Source of the DNA: JAXLZZ01 sp046350675
GTDB taxonomy: Bacteria > Patescibacteriota > Saccharimonadia > Saccharimonadales > UBA4665
Length of the DNA: 64,000 nt
NCBI GenBank assembly: GCA_046350675.1
Contig: JAXLZZ010000004.1
Span: 124,001 to 188,000 of the forward strand
Direction: 5' to 3'
How positions within the stretch are numbered: the stretch's first letter is position 1; each line of letters begins with the position of its first letter. A model generated the notes under the pieces. That model had not been told where the DNA came from and did no database searches. It saw only the letters and a program-made list of their open reading frames with translations. The position numbers and the translations under genes are program-made. Below, piece by piece: positions 25,986-36,051 of the stretch.

Positions 25986-26072
25986 TGGTGCCGAGGGAGG
26001 GACTTGAACCCTCATGGTATTGCTACCACCGGATTTTGAGTCCGGCGCGTCTACCAATTCCGCCACCTCGGC
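25986..26072 (-). tRNA. tRNA-Leu (anticodon CAA)
   Basis: This is an 87-nt class II tRNA with encoded CCA (25986-25988). The acceptor GCCGAGG/CCTCGGC is perfect. The anticodon stem is CCGGA/TCCGG with loop CTCAAAA (anticodon CAA, reads UUG). It has a long variable arm and a T loop TTCAAGT. Confidence 0.95.
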
Positions 26073-26180
26073 TTCACATAATTCAGATGTTAATTGCGTA
26101 TTACACTGACACGTAACAGTAGTTTACAAGGGGTAATTGTACTATACTTGAGGATAGAGGGCTAGAGCTCTTATTTATCT

Positions 26181-27515
26181 ATGGCTATAAATCAATCTGC
26201 ACCAAACCCGAGGCCTCAGGACCTCAATCAAGCACCTGATGCTCAGGCTGCAGCTAACCTGATACGACAGAAGGTTGCAGAAATTTACGGGGAAGAACCC
26301 GACGCCGCACAGGAGATAGCCGAGTCCAAGGCAGTTACCCATCGTTCCAAGCATCAAGATTTTATGTATCGCTTGAGCACATCAGGGAAAGATCTCGCTA
26401 CCGTACAGACTGAATGGCATAATTATTATCAATCGCTGCCTCCGACAGAACAACATCAAGTTTGGCAAGAATTTTATTCCAGCCAATCGATGGTGACCAA
26501 CCAAGCTAATATTGCCCAAGCCAGCAAACCTCATCCTCAAAATGTTGCGAAACACAAAGCACAAGCCGGTAAAACCCCCCATGCTAAGAAAATCGCTACG
26601 CAGCCAAAGGCTCGTAAATTGCGCGATGCGCGTAGTTCGGCCGATGTACAAGAGGCTATCAAACACAAGGTAAGTGCCGGCGGAAAACTCAAGGCTAAAC
26701 ATCATCTGCAGTCGCTACTTTTTGGTCTTGGCATGGGTGCCATTGTATTGATCATTTTCTTGTTTGGGTTCTTCAACGAAGTAATTGTGGCGCCGTTTAT
26801 CCAGCCGAGTAGGACAGCAGCCTCCACGCCACTTATCGTCAGCAACGACAGCATTGCAGCTAAAACTACGCCAGAAGTTATCATCCCAAAGATTAATGTC
26901 CAGATTCCTGTTGTCTACGGCCAGACTTCGATTAAAGAGGATGATATCCAAAACGGTCTAGAAAATGGCGTCGTGCATTATCCAACTACCTCAGTGCCGG
27001 GGCAAAATGGCAATGCGGCATTCTTTGGCCACAGCAGCAATAACATCTTCAACAAAGGTAAGTACAAGTTTGCGTTTGTGCTGCTGCACCTGCTCGAGAA
27101 AGGCGATACTTTTTACCTCACATACGAGGGCAAAGTTTACGCCTACAAAGTGTTTGATAAAAAGATTGTCCAGCCAAGCCAGGTAGATGTGTTAGACCCT
27201 GTACCGGGCAAGACTGCCACGGCCACGCTTATAACCTGCGATCCGCCTGGGACTAGCTTACGACGTTTAGTGGTGGTCGGTGAGCAAATCAGCCCCGATC
27301 CCGTAAACAATAAAGCTGCAGATAGCTCAGATGCGTCCAATTCGTTATCCCAGGCCGAAACAGATGCGACCGGCTCTAGTATCTTGCCAGGTAACGGGCC
27401 AACCTTACTAGCACGCTATTTGCGCACACCACTCGGTAAGCTAATCGCTGTTGTGTTGCTTGTAGGAGTGCTCCTGGCGGTCATCCGCTGGATCAATAAG
27501 CCCCGCCGTCAATAA
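26181..27515 (+). CDS. Sortase with long cytoplasmic N-terminus and two membrane anchors
   Basis: The 444-residue protein has about 175 hydrophilic Lys/His/Gln-rich residues, a membrane helix (about 178-200), and a sortase domain. Catalytic His284 is in FFGHSS, Cys353 in TLITCDPPG, and Arg in TSLRR. A Ser/Asp-rich linker and a second membrane helix (about 418-437) follow. Sortases join surface proteins to the envelope by transpeptidation; in episymbiotic Saccharibacteria they may display host-contact proteins. A TATACT lies about 30 bases upstream. No LPxTG-type substrate is seen in the window. Confidence 0.92.
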   Translation: MAINQSAPNPRPQDLNQAPDAQAAANLIRQKVAEIYGEEPDAAQEIAESKAVTHRSKHQDFMYRLSTSGKDLATVQTEWHNYYQSLPPTEQHQVWQEFYSSQSMVTNQANIAQASKPHPQNVAKHKAQAGKTPHAKKIATQPKARKLRDARSSADVQEAIKHKVSAGGKLKAKHHLQSLLFGLGMGAIVLIIFLFGFFNEVIVAPFIQPSRTAASTPLIVSNDSIAAKTTPEVIIPKINVQIPVVYGQTSIKEDDIQNGLENGVVHYPTTSVPGQNGNAAFFGHSSNNIFNKGKYKFAFVLLHLLEKGDTFYLTYEGKVYAYKVFDKKIVQPSQVDVLDPVPGKTATATLITCDPPGTSLRRLVVVGEQISPDPVNNKAADSSDASNSLSQAETDATGSSILPGNGPTLLARYLRTPLGKLIAVVLLVGVLLAVIRWINKPRRQ

Positions 27516-28985
27516 TTACTGGTCTGCTGCGGAACGCAGTGATACCTGCATTAAGTCCATTTGTGGCTGTGCGCCATTGCGAAATGTATATACAAACTTG
27601 TAGTCAGGTCCAAAAGCTGGCAGGTAATAGCTGCTGGCCGGTAGCAAGAACTGCGGGTTGTTATGATCATAATCAAATATCAATGTGCGTCCGCCGCTGA
27701 CATAGGTGAGTCGATTTCCATCCATCCATGTAGCATGTGTTGCCGGGGGATCCATTGGCTCTGAGGCCACATAGTTATATCCGCGCTCGTTTTCGACATC
27801 ATACACCCCATAGTGATTGCCATTTTGAACCATTACAAACTGCGCACTGGTGGAAAAACTTAAATAATTGGGGTCTGCTACTCGTAGAACCTGTATGGGG
27901 GCAGGGAGCTGCTTTGGCTGCTCTTTAATTTGTCCAATGGGGTCCTCGTAAACATAGGTCTTTTGTTGGTTAGAACCAGCTGCGGCAATATATAAGGTGT
28001 CACTGTACTTCGTAAGGTCAAGTAAATAAGTGGGGCTTGAAGGCAAGTTACGTATGTCGTAGATTTCTTTGCTGCCGACGGCCAAGCGAATTGCTGTTTT
28101 TCCCGCAGGGGCATCCAAATCTGTAGCATAAAGGACCATATCGTCACCGTAGGACTGATACGCCAATACGCGTTCCTTTACTGTAATAAGTGTGGGGTCC
28201 GATAAAGAAGCACGCTGCAGAGTGCCATTGGTAAGCACGTAATATTTATCAAATTTTTTGTCAAGCAATGTGAGCTTGCTTGGGGTTACTCCCAGGGTAT
28301 TGTTAAGATTACGTGATTCATCAACAGCGGTGCGACTGGTGATAATGTATTCTGTTTTGCCATCAAACATATGTTTCAGTAAAAAGTGGTCATTATCGCT
28401 TGCCCACGTTACAATCTCGTAGCTCTGTGTAGCTCCTTTGGAGAGCACTGCTTCGGGTAAGCTTATAGTAACGGGTGCTTTTGTTGGATTCTTTAGGTCG
28501 AATACTTCAAAACTAGTCACGCTGCCAGGTTGCTGCACCACCAACCAGCGCCGATCAGGACTCTGGGTAGAAAAGGCCGGTGCAGTGGCGTACGTCTTAA
28601 TCTTCTTGTCGCTTAGTTCTGTGGGGATAAGAAACGGATAGTCAAAGTGTTGCACGGCTCCGCCTTCGACTTCTATCAATCGTTCCCAATTACGGTAGCC
28701 ATCTCGTGTAAGCTCAAATTTGTAGACGCCTGACAATATGGCCATACGGGTATTTGTGGAGTACTTACTCAGTTTGCCGTTAATCGAGATATTCGCCGGA
28801 TTAGGCTGGCTTGAGAAGAAGAGCAATCCATTCTGAGTAACATCACCTTTCCTCGTCACACCAAAACCATAGGCCTGGTACAACAAGACTATGGCTGTCA
28901 GTACAATCGCAACGGCAATACAGATATAGCCAACGAATAAAATGATGTTATGACGGGCCTCTTTTTTCTGATCTAAGTAATCCAT
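27516..28985 (-). CDS. PEGA-domain membrane protein with beta-propeller-like exterior
   Basis: The 489-residue protein has one N-terminal membrane helix (about 14-38), then a PEGA-type domain (about 50-110; FFSSQPNPANISINGKLSKY). A long all-beta region (about 120-480) with repeated motifs of the type SPDRRWLVV and ASDNDHFLL resembles a WD40/TolB-like propeller. It is exported and anchored and may bind peptidoglycan or proteins at the surface. It converges with the sortase gene with no gap. Confidence 0.8.
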   Translation of the reverse strand: MDYLDQKKEARHNIILFVGYICIAVAIVLTAIVLLYQAYGFGVTRKGDVTQNGLLFFSSQPNPANISINGKLSKYSTNTRMAILSGVYKFELTRDGYRNWERLIEVEGGAVQHFDYPFLIPTELSDKKIKTYATAPAFSTQSPDRRWLVVQQPGSVTSFEVFDLKNPTKAPVTISLPEAVLSKGATQSYEIVTWASDNDHFLLKHMFDGKTEYIITSRTAVDESRNLNNTLGVTPSKLTLLDKKFDKYYVLTNGTLQRASLSDPTLITVKERVLAYQSYGDDMVLYATDLDAPAGKTAIRLAVGSKEIYDIRNLPSSPTYLLDLTKYSDTLYIAAAGSNQQKTYVYEDPIGQIKEQPKQLPAPIQVLRVADPNYLSFSTSAQFVMVQNGNHYGVYDVENERGYNYVASEPMDPPATHATWMDGNRLTYVSGGRTLIFDYDHNNPQFLLPASSYYLPAFGPDYKFVYTFRNGAQPQMDLMQVSLRSAADQ

Positions 28986-29074
28986 ATGCCTGGAATATTA
29001 TGGAGGGACTTGTCGATAAGAACAAGAGGGTTTAGAATAAGCATAAGTACTCCACCTACAGGTGAGGAAAAGCT

Positions 29075-30196
29075 GTGAGAAAAACCAAGAATACAATCAA
29101 AATAAACGGTCACACCTATGATGCAATGACAGGCGAGTTATTGCAGCATGGTCACGCGTTGCATTCTGACTCTGTTACGCAACCCTCTCAGCCACAAGTA
29201 GCTGGTGCTGTTATTGTACCTACTGCCAAACCTGCAGCTGTTGCTACGCAACACCCTTCAAGAGCACAGAAAAAGTCAGTAGTACGACATACGGCCAAAT
29301 CAACAGCAAGAACTCCTCAGCATTCTAAAACGCTTATGCGCCACAGCGTGAGCAAGCCCAGCCATGCAGCAAATAGCCATGACAAAACCCACATAAAAGC
29401 AACCAGCAAACTTGCAAAGACCGGTGCCGTTATCTCCGTTAAAAAGTCGGCTCGCCGGGTGGACGAACGGCGTTTAAGTCACGCTAAAAGCGTGCCAAAA
29501 AGTCAGAAAATTGCGAAGTTCACTACATCAACTCCGGTGAAGCACAATCCGGTTCACAAGCCAACCCACCATGTCTCTCATCCCATTCAACATCACGCTA
29601 CCTCGACCCATCCACGTCGATCAGCGCACCATCAGCCAATACATCGCCCAAAAACAACTGAAGATATCTTGCAGGAGGCGCTGCACCATGCCGACAGCCA
29701 CAAACAGCCCACCCATAAGCATCATCGGCGCCTAACTCGCTCTCAACAAGCAGCAGGCTTTAGCGCTCTCGTTGTAATAAGCGGTGTGCTGTTAGCCTTT
29801 GTGGTTAGCCAAAGCACGCCGGCAATCAAGATGCGCATCGCTTCTGCAAAAGCCGGGTTCAGCGCCAGTCTGCCAGGAGACAGTCCAGCCGGCTTCCATA
29901 TGAATGATCTTAGTTACGGAGCTGGAGCGGTCGCTATGAGCTACAAGAGTAACAGCGATCAGGACCGCAAGTTCTCAATTACCCAAAAAAGCTCATCTTG
30001 GGATAGCGCAACACTACGTGACACATTTGTCGAAAAAACGGATAGAAATTTCCGAGCAGTAGAAGAAGGCGGCCTCACCATCTACCTATACGGCAACAAC
30101 AATGCCACTTGGGTGAGCAACGGCGTATGGTATCAAGTGCAGGGCAATGGCTCTCTGAGCGACCGACAGCTCGTAGACATCGCTAAAAGTCTATAA
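29075..30196 (+). CDS. Unknown membrane protein with His/Lys-rich cytoplasmic domain
   Basis: The 373-residue protein begins with about 225 basic, His/Lys/Thr/Pro-rich low-complexity residues (HKPTHHVSHPIQHHATS). One membrane helix (about 227-248) and a C-terminal extracytoplasmic domain (about 255-373; GFSASLPGDSPAGFHM, TIYLYGNNNATWV) follow, resembling DUF4367-type anti-sigma exterior domains. The GTG start is supported by GAGGA 6 bases upstream. The His-rich tract could bind metal. Function is unknown. Confidence 0.75.
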   Translation: MRKTKNTIKINGHTYDAMTGELLQHGHALHSDSVTQPSQPQVAGAVIVPTAKPAAVATQHPSRAQKKSVVRHTAKSTARTPQHSKTLMRHSVSKPSHAANSHDKTHIKATSKLAKTGAVISVKKSARRVDERRLSHAKSVPKSQKIAKFTTSTPVKHNPVHKPTHHVSHPIQHHATSTHPRRSAHHQPIHRPKTTEDILQEALHHADSHKQPTHKHHRRLTRSQQAAGFSALVVISGVLLAFVVSQSTPAIKMRIASAKAGFSASLPGDSPAGFHMNDLSYGAGAVAMSYKSNSDQDRKFSITQKSSSWDSATLRDTFVEKTDRNFRAVEEGGLTIYLYGNNNATWVSNGVWYQVQGNGSLSDRQLVDIAKSL

Positions 30197-30216
30197 TTCC
30201 CCTATACTATAGTGCA

Positions 30217-31644
30217 ATGAAGCCAGTACGAACTCGATTTGCGCCTAGCCCGACAGGCTATTTACACGTTGGTGGCATCAGAACCGCTCTGTTTGCATGG
30301 CTACTGGCGCGCCAGAATAATGGTCAGTTTATTTTGCGCTTTGAAGATACCGACAAAAAACGCGAGGTAGAAGGCGCGCGCCAGCACCTGATCGATAGCT
30401 TGACTGCTCTTGGTCTCATGTACGATGAAGGCCCTGATATTGGTGGCCCCCACGCTCCATATGTACAGAGTGAACGGCTTGAATTGTACAAACAATGGGC
30501 CCAAAAACTAATCGAGAAGGGCAGAGCCTACGCCGACCCCTATACACCTGAACAAGTGCAAGAGTTCCGGCAACAAGCACAGGCCAATAAACAGCCATTT
30601 CTATATCGAAATCATCGGCCAGATAATCCGCCCGCCTGGGATGGCAGCACACCGCTACGTTTTAAGTCGGATCCGAAAGCGTATAGCTGGCACGACGAAG
30701 TTATGGGGGATTTGTCGACAGGGCCAGAAGTAATTGATGACTTTGTCCTCATAAAATCTGATGGGTATCCAACATACAATTTTGCCCATATTGTCGATGA
30801 TGCCGATATGCAAATCAGTCATGTCATGCGTGGCCAAGAATTCTTGGCCAGCACTCCGAACTATCTCAATCTATATGAAGCACTCTCGATCGAACCACCA
30901 AAACTGGTTACCTTGCCGCACATCATGGCCGAGCAGGGCCATAAAAAGCTGAGCAAGCGTGATGGGGCCAAAGATGTACTCGACTACATCGCCGACGGCT
31001 ACCCAGCCGAAGCGCTGGTGAGCTTTATTGCCACACTTGGCTGGAACGATGGCACCGACCAAGAAGTATTCACTCGCCAAGAGCTAGTAAAAAAATTCAG
31101 TCTCGGTCGCATTCAGAAGAGTGGGGCACAGTTCGATGAACGGCGCTTAAATTGGGTTAGCGGTTCAATTATTCGTAGCACTCCTCTTGATACACTATTT
31201 GACCAAGTCAATGATTTCTGGCCCGAAGAAGCTGCCCAAGCCACCAACGACTATAAAAAATTGGTCTTAAGCCTTACGCAAGAACGCCTCAAACACTTTA
31301 GCGAGCTCCCCAGCCTAACTCGCTTTTTCTTTACAGACCTGCCAGTAAACCCAGAGCTTATTTCTACCCACAAACAGCTCAAAAAACTACCCACCGGTGA
31401 GCTATTGTCACTGCTCAATCAAGCTCGCAGCAGCATCGAAGCAAGTGATTTTAGTATTACCGATCTTACGGATCGCCTTAACCAACTTCTGGAGTCTACT
31501 GGGCAAAAGCCTGCTGTGTTATTCAGCTTAATCCGCATTGCCATTACTCAAGCGCCAGCTAGTCCTGGCCTGGCCGATACGATGGTTGTACTTGGAAAAG
31601 ACAAAGTTCTGCAGCGTATAGACAATCAGATAGCCTCTCTCTAG
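30217..31644 (+). CDS. gltX: Glutamyl-tRNA synthetase
   Basis: The 475-residue class I synthetase has the HIGH-type motif SPTGYLHVGGIRTA and the KMSKS loop KLSKRDGA. It charges tRNA-Glu; whether it also charges tRNA-Gln depends on gatCAB, which is not in the window. TATACT (30203-30208) lies 8 bases before the ATG. Confidence 0.97.
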   Translation: MKPVRTRFAPSPTGYLHVGGIRTALFAWLLARQNNGQFILRFEDTDKKREVEGARQHLIDSLTALGLMYDEGPDIGGPHAPYVQSERLELYKQWAQKLIEKGRAYADPYTPEQVQEFRQQAQANKQPFLYRNHRPDNPPAWDGSTPLRFKSDPKAYSWHDEVMGDLSTGPEVIDDFVLIKSDGYPTYNFAHIVDDADMQISHVMRGQEFLASTPNYLNLYEALSIEPPKLVTLPHIMAEQGHKKLSKRDGAKDVLDYIADGYPAEALVSFIATLGWNDGTDQEVFTRQELVKKFSLGRIQKSGAQFDERRLNWVSGSIIRSTPLDTLFDQVNDFWPEEAAQATNDYKKLVLSLTQERLKHFSELPSLTRFFFTDLPVNPELISTHKQLKKLPTGELLSLLNQARSSIEASDFSITDLTDRLNQLLESTGQKPAVLFSLIRIAITQAPASPGLADTMVVLGKDKVLQRIDNQIASL

Positions 31645-31728
31645 TCAAAAAGCATAAGCGGTGGTATACTACCAAGCATAGACCTCGGTTCTGAACCCGA
31701 TAGTCAATAAAAAACTAAAAACAAACAT

Positions 31729-32898
31729 ATGAACACCTTTCAGACGCCCGAAGAGGCCGCTAAAGCTGACCAAATTAGACAACTTGCAACTACCCTCGAT
31801 AGTACAGGGGTAACGTCAGCGAATCCCTCAACGCGCTCGAGCTGGAAGCAAAAAATGAGCCTCCATTGGCCTCCTGGCAAAAAAGAGTTTGCCGTCATCG
31901 CCTTATTTGTCGTGCTATCAGGCCTAGGCATAGCAACATTTATCACTAGGCAACCATCAGCGCCAGTAGCCGCAGTCGAAACAAAGTCCAAAAAAACAGT
32001 GCAGCCAACTACAGTAGCTTCGGCACTCAGTGGCTTGCCAGTTGACCCCGCGACCAACCAAAAAACCGTAACTGGCGTAATGATAGAGAACAGCCCTCAA
32101 GCACGCCCTCAAGCCGGTCTTGGACAAGCAAGTGTGGTATTTGAAGCAATTGCAGAAGGTGGCATCACACGCTTCCTGGCACTATTTCAAGACACTGCCC
32201 CTGATAATATTGGGCCAATTCGTAGCGCTCGACCATATTATGCCCAATGGGCTCTTGGTTTTGATGCGGCATACGCGCACGTCGGTGGGAGTCCAAAGGC
32301 GCTGGCAAACATCAAAGAGTGGGGTGTAAGAGATCTTGATCAGTTTCATAATGCAGGTGCCTATCACCGTATCGGCAGCCGCGCAGCACCACACAATATG
32401 TACTCGAGTATTCCTAAATTAAATGAGCTAGAGAACAGCAAAGGTTACACAAGCAGCAAATTCACAGGTTTCTTGCGCAAAAAAGAAGCTCCCAGCAAAG
32501 CGCCGGATGCGCGTGTAATTAACCTCAATATCTCTGGCCCGATGTATAACGTCCGATACGACTACAATACTGCCACAAATAGCTACAACCGTAGTCAAGC
32601 CGGCGGACCACACACCGACACAAACACCAACGCCCAAATTAGTCCAAAAGTAGTTATTGCACTCGTAATGCCTTATAGCCTTGAAGGTGACGGCTACCAT
32701 TCTGTCTATAACACGCTAGGCGCTGGCACGGTCTACATCTTCCAAGACGGCAAAGTCACTACTGGCCAGTGGGCCAAACCAGACAATAAGAGTCAGTTTA
32801 AATTTAGTGATGCGAACGGTAAAATCATCAAACTAAATCCAGGACAGACCTGGCTAACCGCGGTGGGCGCGACCAACAAAGTCACCTACACGCCATAG
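31729..32898 (+). CDS. DUF3048 (YerB-like) membrane-anchored protein
   Basis: The 389-residue protein has a cytoplasmic N-terminus (about 60 residues), one membrane helix (about 62-82) and a DUF3048 domain: ENSPQARPQAGL, AEGGITRFLALF, GPIRSARPYY and GAYHRI. YerB-type proteins are exported and of unknown biochemical function. Its stop is 8 bases before a histidine kinase gene, so they are co-transcribed and it may act with that signalling system. A TATACT about 60 bases upstream gives a leader of roughly 50 nt. Confidence 0.85.
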   Translation: MNTFQTPEEAAKADQIRQLATTLDSTGVTSANPSTRSSWKQKMSLHWPPGKKEFAVIALFVVLSGLGIATFITRQPSAPVAAVETKSKKTVQPTTVASALSGLPVDPATNQKTVTGVMIENSPQARPQAGLGQASVVFEAIAEGGITRFLALFQDTAPDNIGPIRSARPYYAQWALGFDAAYAHVGGSPKALANIKEWGVRDLDQFHNAGAYHRIGSRAAPHNMYSSIPKLNELENSKGYTSSKFTGFLRKKEAPSKAPDARVINLNISGPMYNVRYDYNTATNSYNRSQAGGPHTDTNTNAQISPKVVIALVMPYSLEGDGYHSVYNTLGAGTVYIFQDGKVTTGQWAKPDNKSQFKFSDANGKIIKLNPGQTWLTAVGATNKVTYTP

Positions 32899-32906
32899 AT
32901 ATCGGC

Positions 32907-34445
32907 ATGGACCATTTTGAACGGCTCCAACGCGACACCAAGATCTATATTGGCGTGCTGGTGGCTATCGAAAATGTACTGGTGTTTGGCATTTGGTGGC
33001 TACTACAAGCTGTTGTTGGCTTGCCGGGTGTCGTAGCGCTTGTCGCAGCACTCATTCTCGCCACAGGGCTGATTGTTGGCGTGGCAAGCCTGGTGAGCTC
33101 TTATGCACTGCAGCCACTCCGAGCGCTCTGGCAATCAGTGCTACACCTAAGTCCTACCGAACATGGCATCGATGCACCTAACCTAGAAGACCTTAAGACC
33201 GGCAGAGAGCTGGTAACCAGCCTCGTCGCTCAAATACATCAAATGGCTAACGTAGCGGCCGAAGCTGCTAACGAGAATCAACAGCTCAGTCGCGACATCA
33301 GCCGCAATTTTGTCGCCCAAAACCTACCACAACCACTCTTTACTCTTGATAATTCCGAAACAATTACGTTTGCAAATGAAGCAGCAGCACAGTATCTCGG
33401 GCTTGCAGCTGAAGAAATGATTGGCAAGAACGTCTACATGGTGTTGGATATGTCATTCCCGAGTGAAGACACATTTGACACCTGGCTTAAAGATTCCAAA
33501 TCAAAAAAGGCAACTGCAACCGCCAGCTGGGAACGGGTACGGCTGAATGTGCGCGACAACCATCCGGCACGATTATTTGATCTTGCATCCTATTACAATC
33601 GCGATAATCCCGACAAGATCGAAACAATTCTCACTGTGTTTGACCATACTGAGCAGTACAGTCAGGATGATCAAGCAATCAGCTTCATAGCGTTGAGTGT
33701 GCACGAACTACGCACCCCTCTGACGCTCCTACGGGGCTATATTGAAGTATTTGAGGATGAATTAGGTGACACCGCAGACCCAGAACTCCAAAGCTTTATG
33801 CTCAAAATGCGCGCCCAAGCCGAGCAGCTCATGGCATTTGTAAATAATATTCTCAATGTAGCTCGCGTAGACGATGACCAGCTAGAGCTTCAGTTGGATG
33901 AGCAAAACTGGCCAGAAGTTCTCAAAAGTGCAATTGAATCACTCAGTCTGCGCGCTAAAGTACGGGATATTACGCTGCATTGTCGTATTGCCACAGATCT
34001 GCCCACAGTAGGCATAGACCGCCTCAGCATTTACGAAGTAATCAACAACCTGATCGATAATGCCATTAAGTACAGCGGCACTAGCAAAACAATTGAGATT
34101 GATGCTCACATAACCAAAGAAGGTTTGGTTGAGACCACGGTTCAAGACTTTGGTCTTGGTATTTCTTCGAATATAATGCCTAATCTCTTCACAAAATTTT
34201 ACCGAGATCACCGCAATCGAGCTCAAGTTGGCGGCACCGGGCTTGGTCTGTACTTGAGCAAGGCAATTATCACCGCGCATGGTGGCAATATGTGGGTGCG
34301 CAGCAAGGAAGGTGAAGGCAGTACTTTTGGATTTACCCTCGTGCCATACGCGCAACTTACTGAAGAACTAAAGAAAACAGGCAACCAAGAAATAACTCGA
34401 GGTGCGCACGGCTGGATCAAGAACCACTCACTGTACAGGCGATAG
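32907..34445 (+). CDS. Membrane sensor histidine kinase with PAS domain
   Basis: The 512-residue kinase has two N-terminal membrane helices (about 14-68) with almost no exterior loop, a linker, a PAS domain (about 130-250), HisKA with phospho-acceptor His266 (VHELRTPLT), and HATPase_c with NNLIDNAIKYS and GGTGLGLYLSK. With no extracellular sensor domain it probably senses the membrane or a cytoplasmic cue through PAS. A single-domain response regulator follows about 200 bases later. Confidence 0.93.
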   Translation: MDHFERLQRDTKIYIGVLVAIENVLVFGIWWLLQAVVGLPGVVALVAALILATGLIVGVASLVSSYALQPLRALWQSVLHLSPTEHGIDAPNLEDLKTGRELVTSLVAQIHQMANVAAEAANENQQLSRDISRNFVAQNLPQPLFTLDNSETITFANEAAAQYLGLAAEEMIGKNVYMVLDMSFPSEDTFDTWLKDSKSKKATATASWERVRLNVRDNHPARLFDLASYYNRDNPDKIETILTVFDHTEQYSQDDQAISFIALSVHELRTPLTLLRGYIEVFEDELGDTADPELQSFMLKMRAQAEQLMAFVNNILNVARVDDDQLELQLDEQNWPEVLKSAIESLSLRAKVRDITLHCRIATDLPTVGIDRLSIYEVINNLIDNAIKYSGTSKTIEIDAHITKEGLVETTVQDFGLGISSNIMPNLFTKFYRDHRNRAQVGGTGLGLYLSKAIITAHGGNMWVRSKEGEGSTFGFTLVPYAQLTEELKKTGNQEITRGAHGWIKNHSLYRR

Positions 34446-34490
34446 GTGCAGCCACCTAACACTGACTATTTTTCTACGTTTTGACACCTC

Positions 34491-34605
34491 TCGTTTACCG
34501 TTCTCTTTTTGCTCTTTACCGTACATTTGTCGTGATCCGTTCACCAGCACGGTCCGGGGGTAAATAGATAACGCACGGTGAATGGTACGTGGCGAATGGC
34601 GAACG
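34491..34605. repeat. Heptad-periodic inverted repeat, copy A
   Basis: The left arm (34491-34528) is built of degenerate 7-base units such as CCGTTCT and CCGTACA. The right arm (34571-34605) has units such as ACGGTGA, ATGGTAC, GTGGCGA and ATGGCGA, roughly the reverse complement. Between them lies a core (about 34531-34566) shared in inverted orientation with copy B at 36309-36420. Confidence 0.75.
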
Positions 34606-34638
34606 ATAGCAAAAGTGCATCTCTGGTACAATAGAGAT

Positions 34639-35034
34639 ATGCCTGAAGACACCAAAACTCCACAAAATCGAACTATACTCTGTATCGAAGATGAGCATTT
34701 TATTAGCGAACTCTACGCCCGCGCACTCACCAAAGCCGGCTACCAAGTAACCGTTGAGGCCGACGGCGTGAAGGCGCTAGAAGCTGCACAGACGAACCAG
34801 TACGATATTATCCTACTCGACCTCATGGTGCCCAACATGACTGGCATCGAGATATTGCGAGCCTTGCGCGATCCGGCTCGTGTGCCACCAATTCGTTCCA
34901 AAATCATTATCACGACTAACCTCGAGCAGCGCGAAGACGTCCGTGCCGATATCGAAAAGCAAGCCGACGGCTACGTGGTCAAAGCCGAAATGACCCCCAA
35001 CGAACTCGTAACCTTCCTCTCAACCGTCAACTAA
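34639..35034 (+). CDS. Single-domain response regulator
   Basis: The 131-residue CheY-like receiver has phospho-acceptor Asp61 (ILLDLMVP), acidic pair ED near the start, and Lys in VVKAEM. There is no output domain, so it must act by protein contact. It follows the membrane kinase at 32907 and is the likely partner. TACAAT (34627-34632) is 6 bases before the ATG. Confidence 0.9.
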   Translation: MPEDTKTPQNRTILCIEDEHFISELYARALTKAGYQVTVEADGVKALEAAQTNQYDIILLDLMVPNMTGIEILRALRDPARVPPIRSKIIITTNLEQREDVRADIEKQADGYVVKAEMTPNELVTFLSTVN

Positions 35035-35771
35035 GTGGCCACAGTACCGGTCGAATAACGAGAGAGTAAATTGCCTATGTGAGGTACAAGCGCGCGCTTC
35101 TTTTGCTTAGCCTTCTTGGGTGGCTCATGAACTTCGATAGTGTTGATACGATACAGCTCCTCAATCGTCGAGCGACGCCCAGTCTCTCTATGGCTCACGT
35201 GCCCGACCTCTTCTAGCGCTTCGTTTGGCACTGGCCACGGTGAGACAAATGCATTACCAAGAGTGCCGTTTTTCTTAGTCACGACCGTATTAACCGAAGC
35301 AATATACAGTTTATTTTTACCATCAGCAGAGCGCACTATGCCCCAATTATTCATCCATCTGTAGCCTAGCCCATTAAATGTTTCTAGACGTCTACCAGGC
35401 CGCTGCGAATCTTCTTTGATAGTGCGTGGCAGCGGGCTTAAAGTCAGAGGTTTGGACGGCAGCCCACTTTTCTCTTCAGACAAAAAGCCAGGCTGCCGCA
35501 GACTTTCACTATTTAACAGGACGAGAGAGCCTGCTGATACCGCCTGGATGGGGAAGTGCTGGCCGTGACTAAAGATATCAAGTGGTTCTGAGTCGGCGGC
35601 AATCTTGCCAAGCGCTTGGTTCATAACAAACGTGGAAGCTGAGTTATGTATGAAACCTTGGCTATCATCAGGCACCTCAACAGCTTGGCCATCACCAATC
35701 ATGTGACCATCCCAATATTCGGGGTCTAAGTAAAAACGCTCATATTGACCATTTTCTGCACTAGCTGCCAT
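35031..35771 (-). CDS. Unknown soluble protein
   Basis: I do not recognise this 246-residue protein. It has no membrane helix, and a basic C-terminal stretch (PPKKAKQKKRALVPH). Trp/Tyr-rich central segments (GYRWMNNWGIV) suggest a folded beta-rich core. ATG 35771 is preferred because TATAGT lies 9 bases upstream on the minus strand; an ATG 9 bases earlier would abut the -10 box. It converges with the response regulator (4-base overlap). Confidence 0.65.
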   Translation of the reverse strand: MAASAENGQYERFYLDPEYWDGHMIGDGQAVEVPDDSQGFIHNSASTFVMNQALGKIAADSEPLDIFSHGQHFPIQAVSAGSLVLLNSESLRQPGFLSEEKSGLPSKPLTLSPLPRTIKEDSQRPGRRLETFNGLGYRWMNNWGIVRSADGKNKLYIASVNTVVTKKNGTLGNAFVSPWPVPNEALEEVGHVSHRETGRRSTIEELYRINTIEVHEPPKKAKQKKRALVPHIGNLLSRYSTGTVAT

Positions 35772-35843
35772 AACCGACATACTATACCACCAGAAGCCCC
35801 TATAAACACGAGCAGTATTGACAGTAGGGTGTATAATTATCAG

Positions 35844-36028
35844 TAAGCCATGTGTGGGCTTCCGGAAGGATTCCTCCGCACAGACTAATTTTCAAGAAGA
35901 TACACTTCGGTCCCTGTTTTCTTTCAAGCTCAATAGTTTCCAGCAACAGACTCGCTTCGAACGGTAGCAACATCTAGCTGGCAGCTCCAAACTCAAAATC
36001 CGTTTGCTGACCTCTGTCAGCTTTTCTT
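35844..36028 (+). ncRNA. Candidate small RNA or leader with hairpin terminator
   Basis: A TATAAT at 35832-35837 predicts a start near 35844. At 36006-36021 a hairpin GCTGAC-CTCT-GTCAGC followed by TTTTCTTC looks like an intrinsic terminator. The stretch between (about 185 nt) has a GGAA-GGA-TTCC hairpin near the 5' end and no gene; a 12-codon ORF at 35850 is probably chance. It could be a free RNA or an attenuated leader of the polymerase cassette. Confidence 0.4.
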
Positions 36029-36051
36029 CATTTATTAACAATCTCCCTCAA

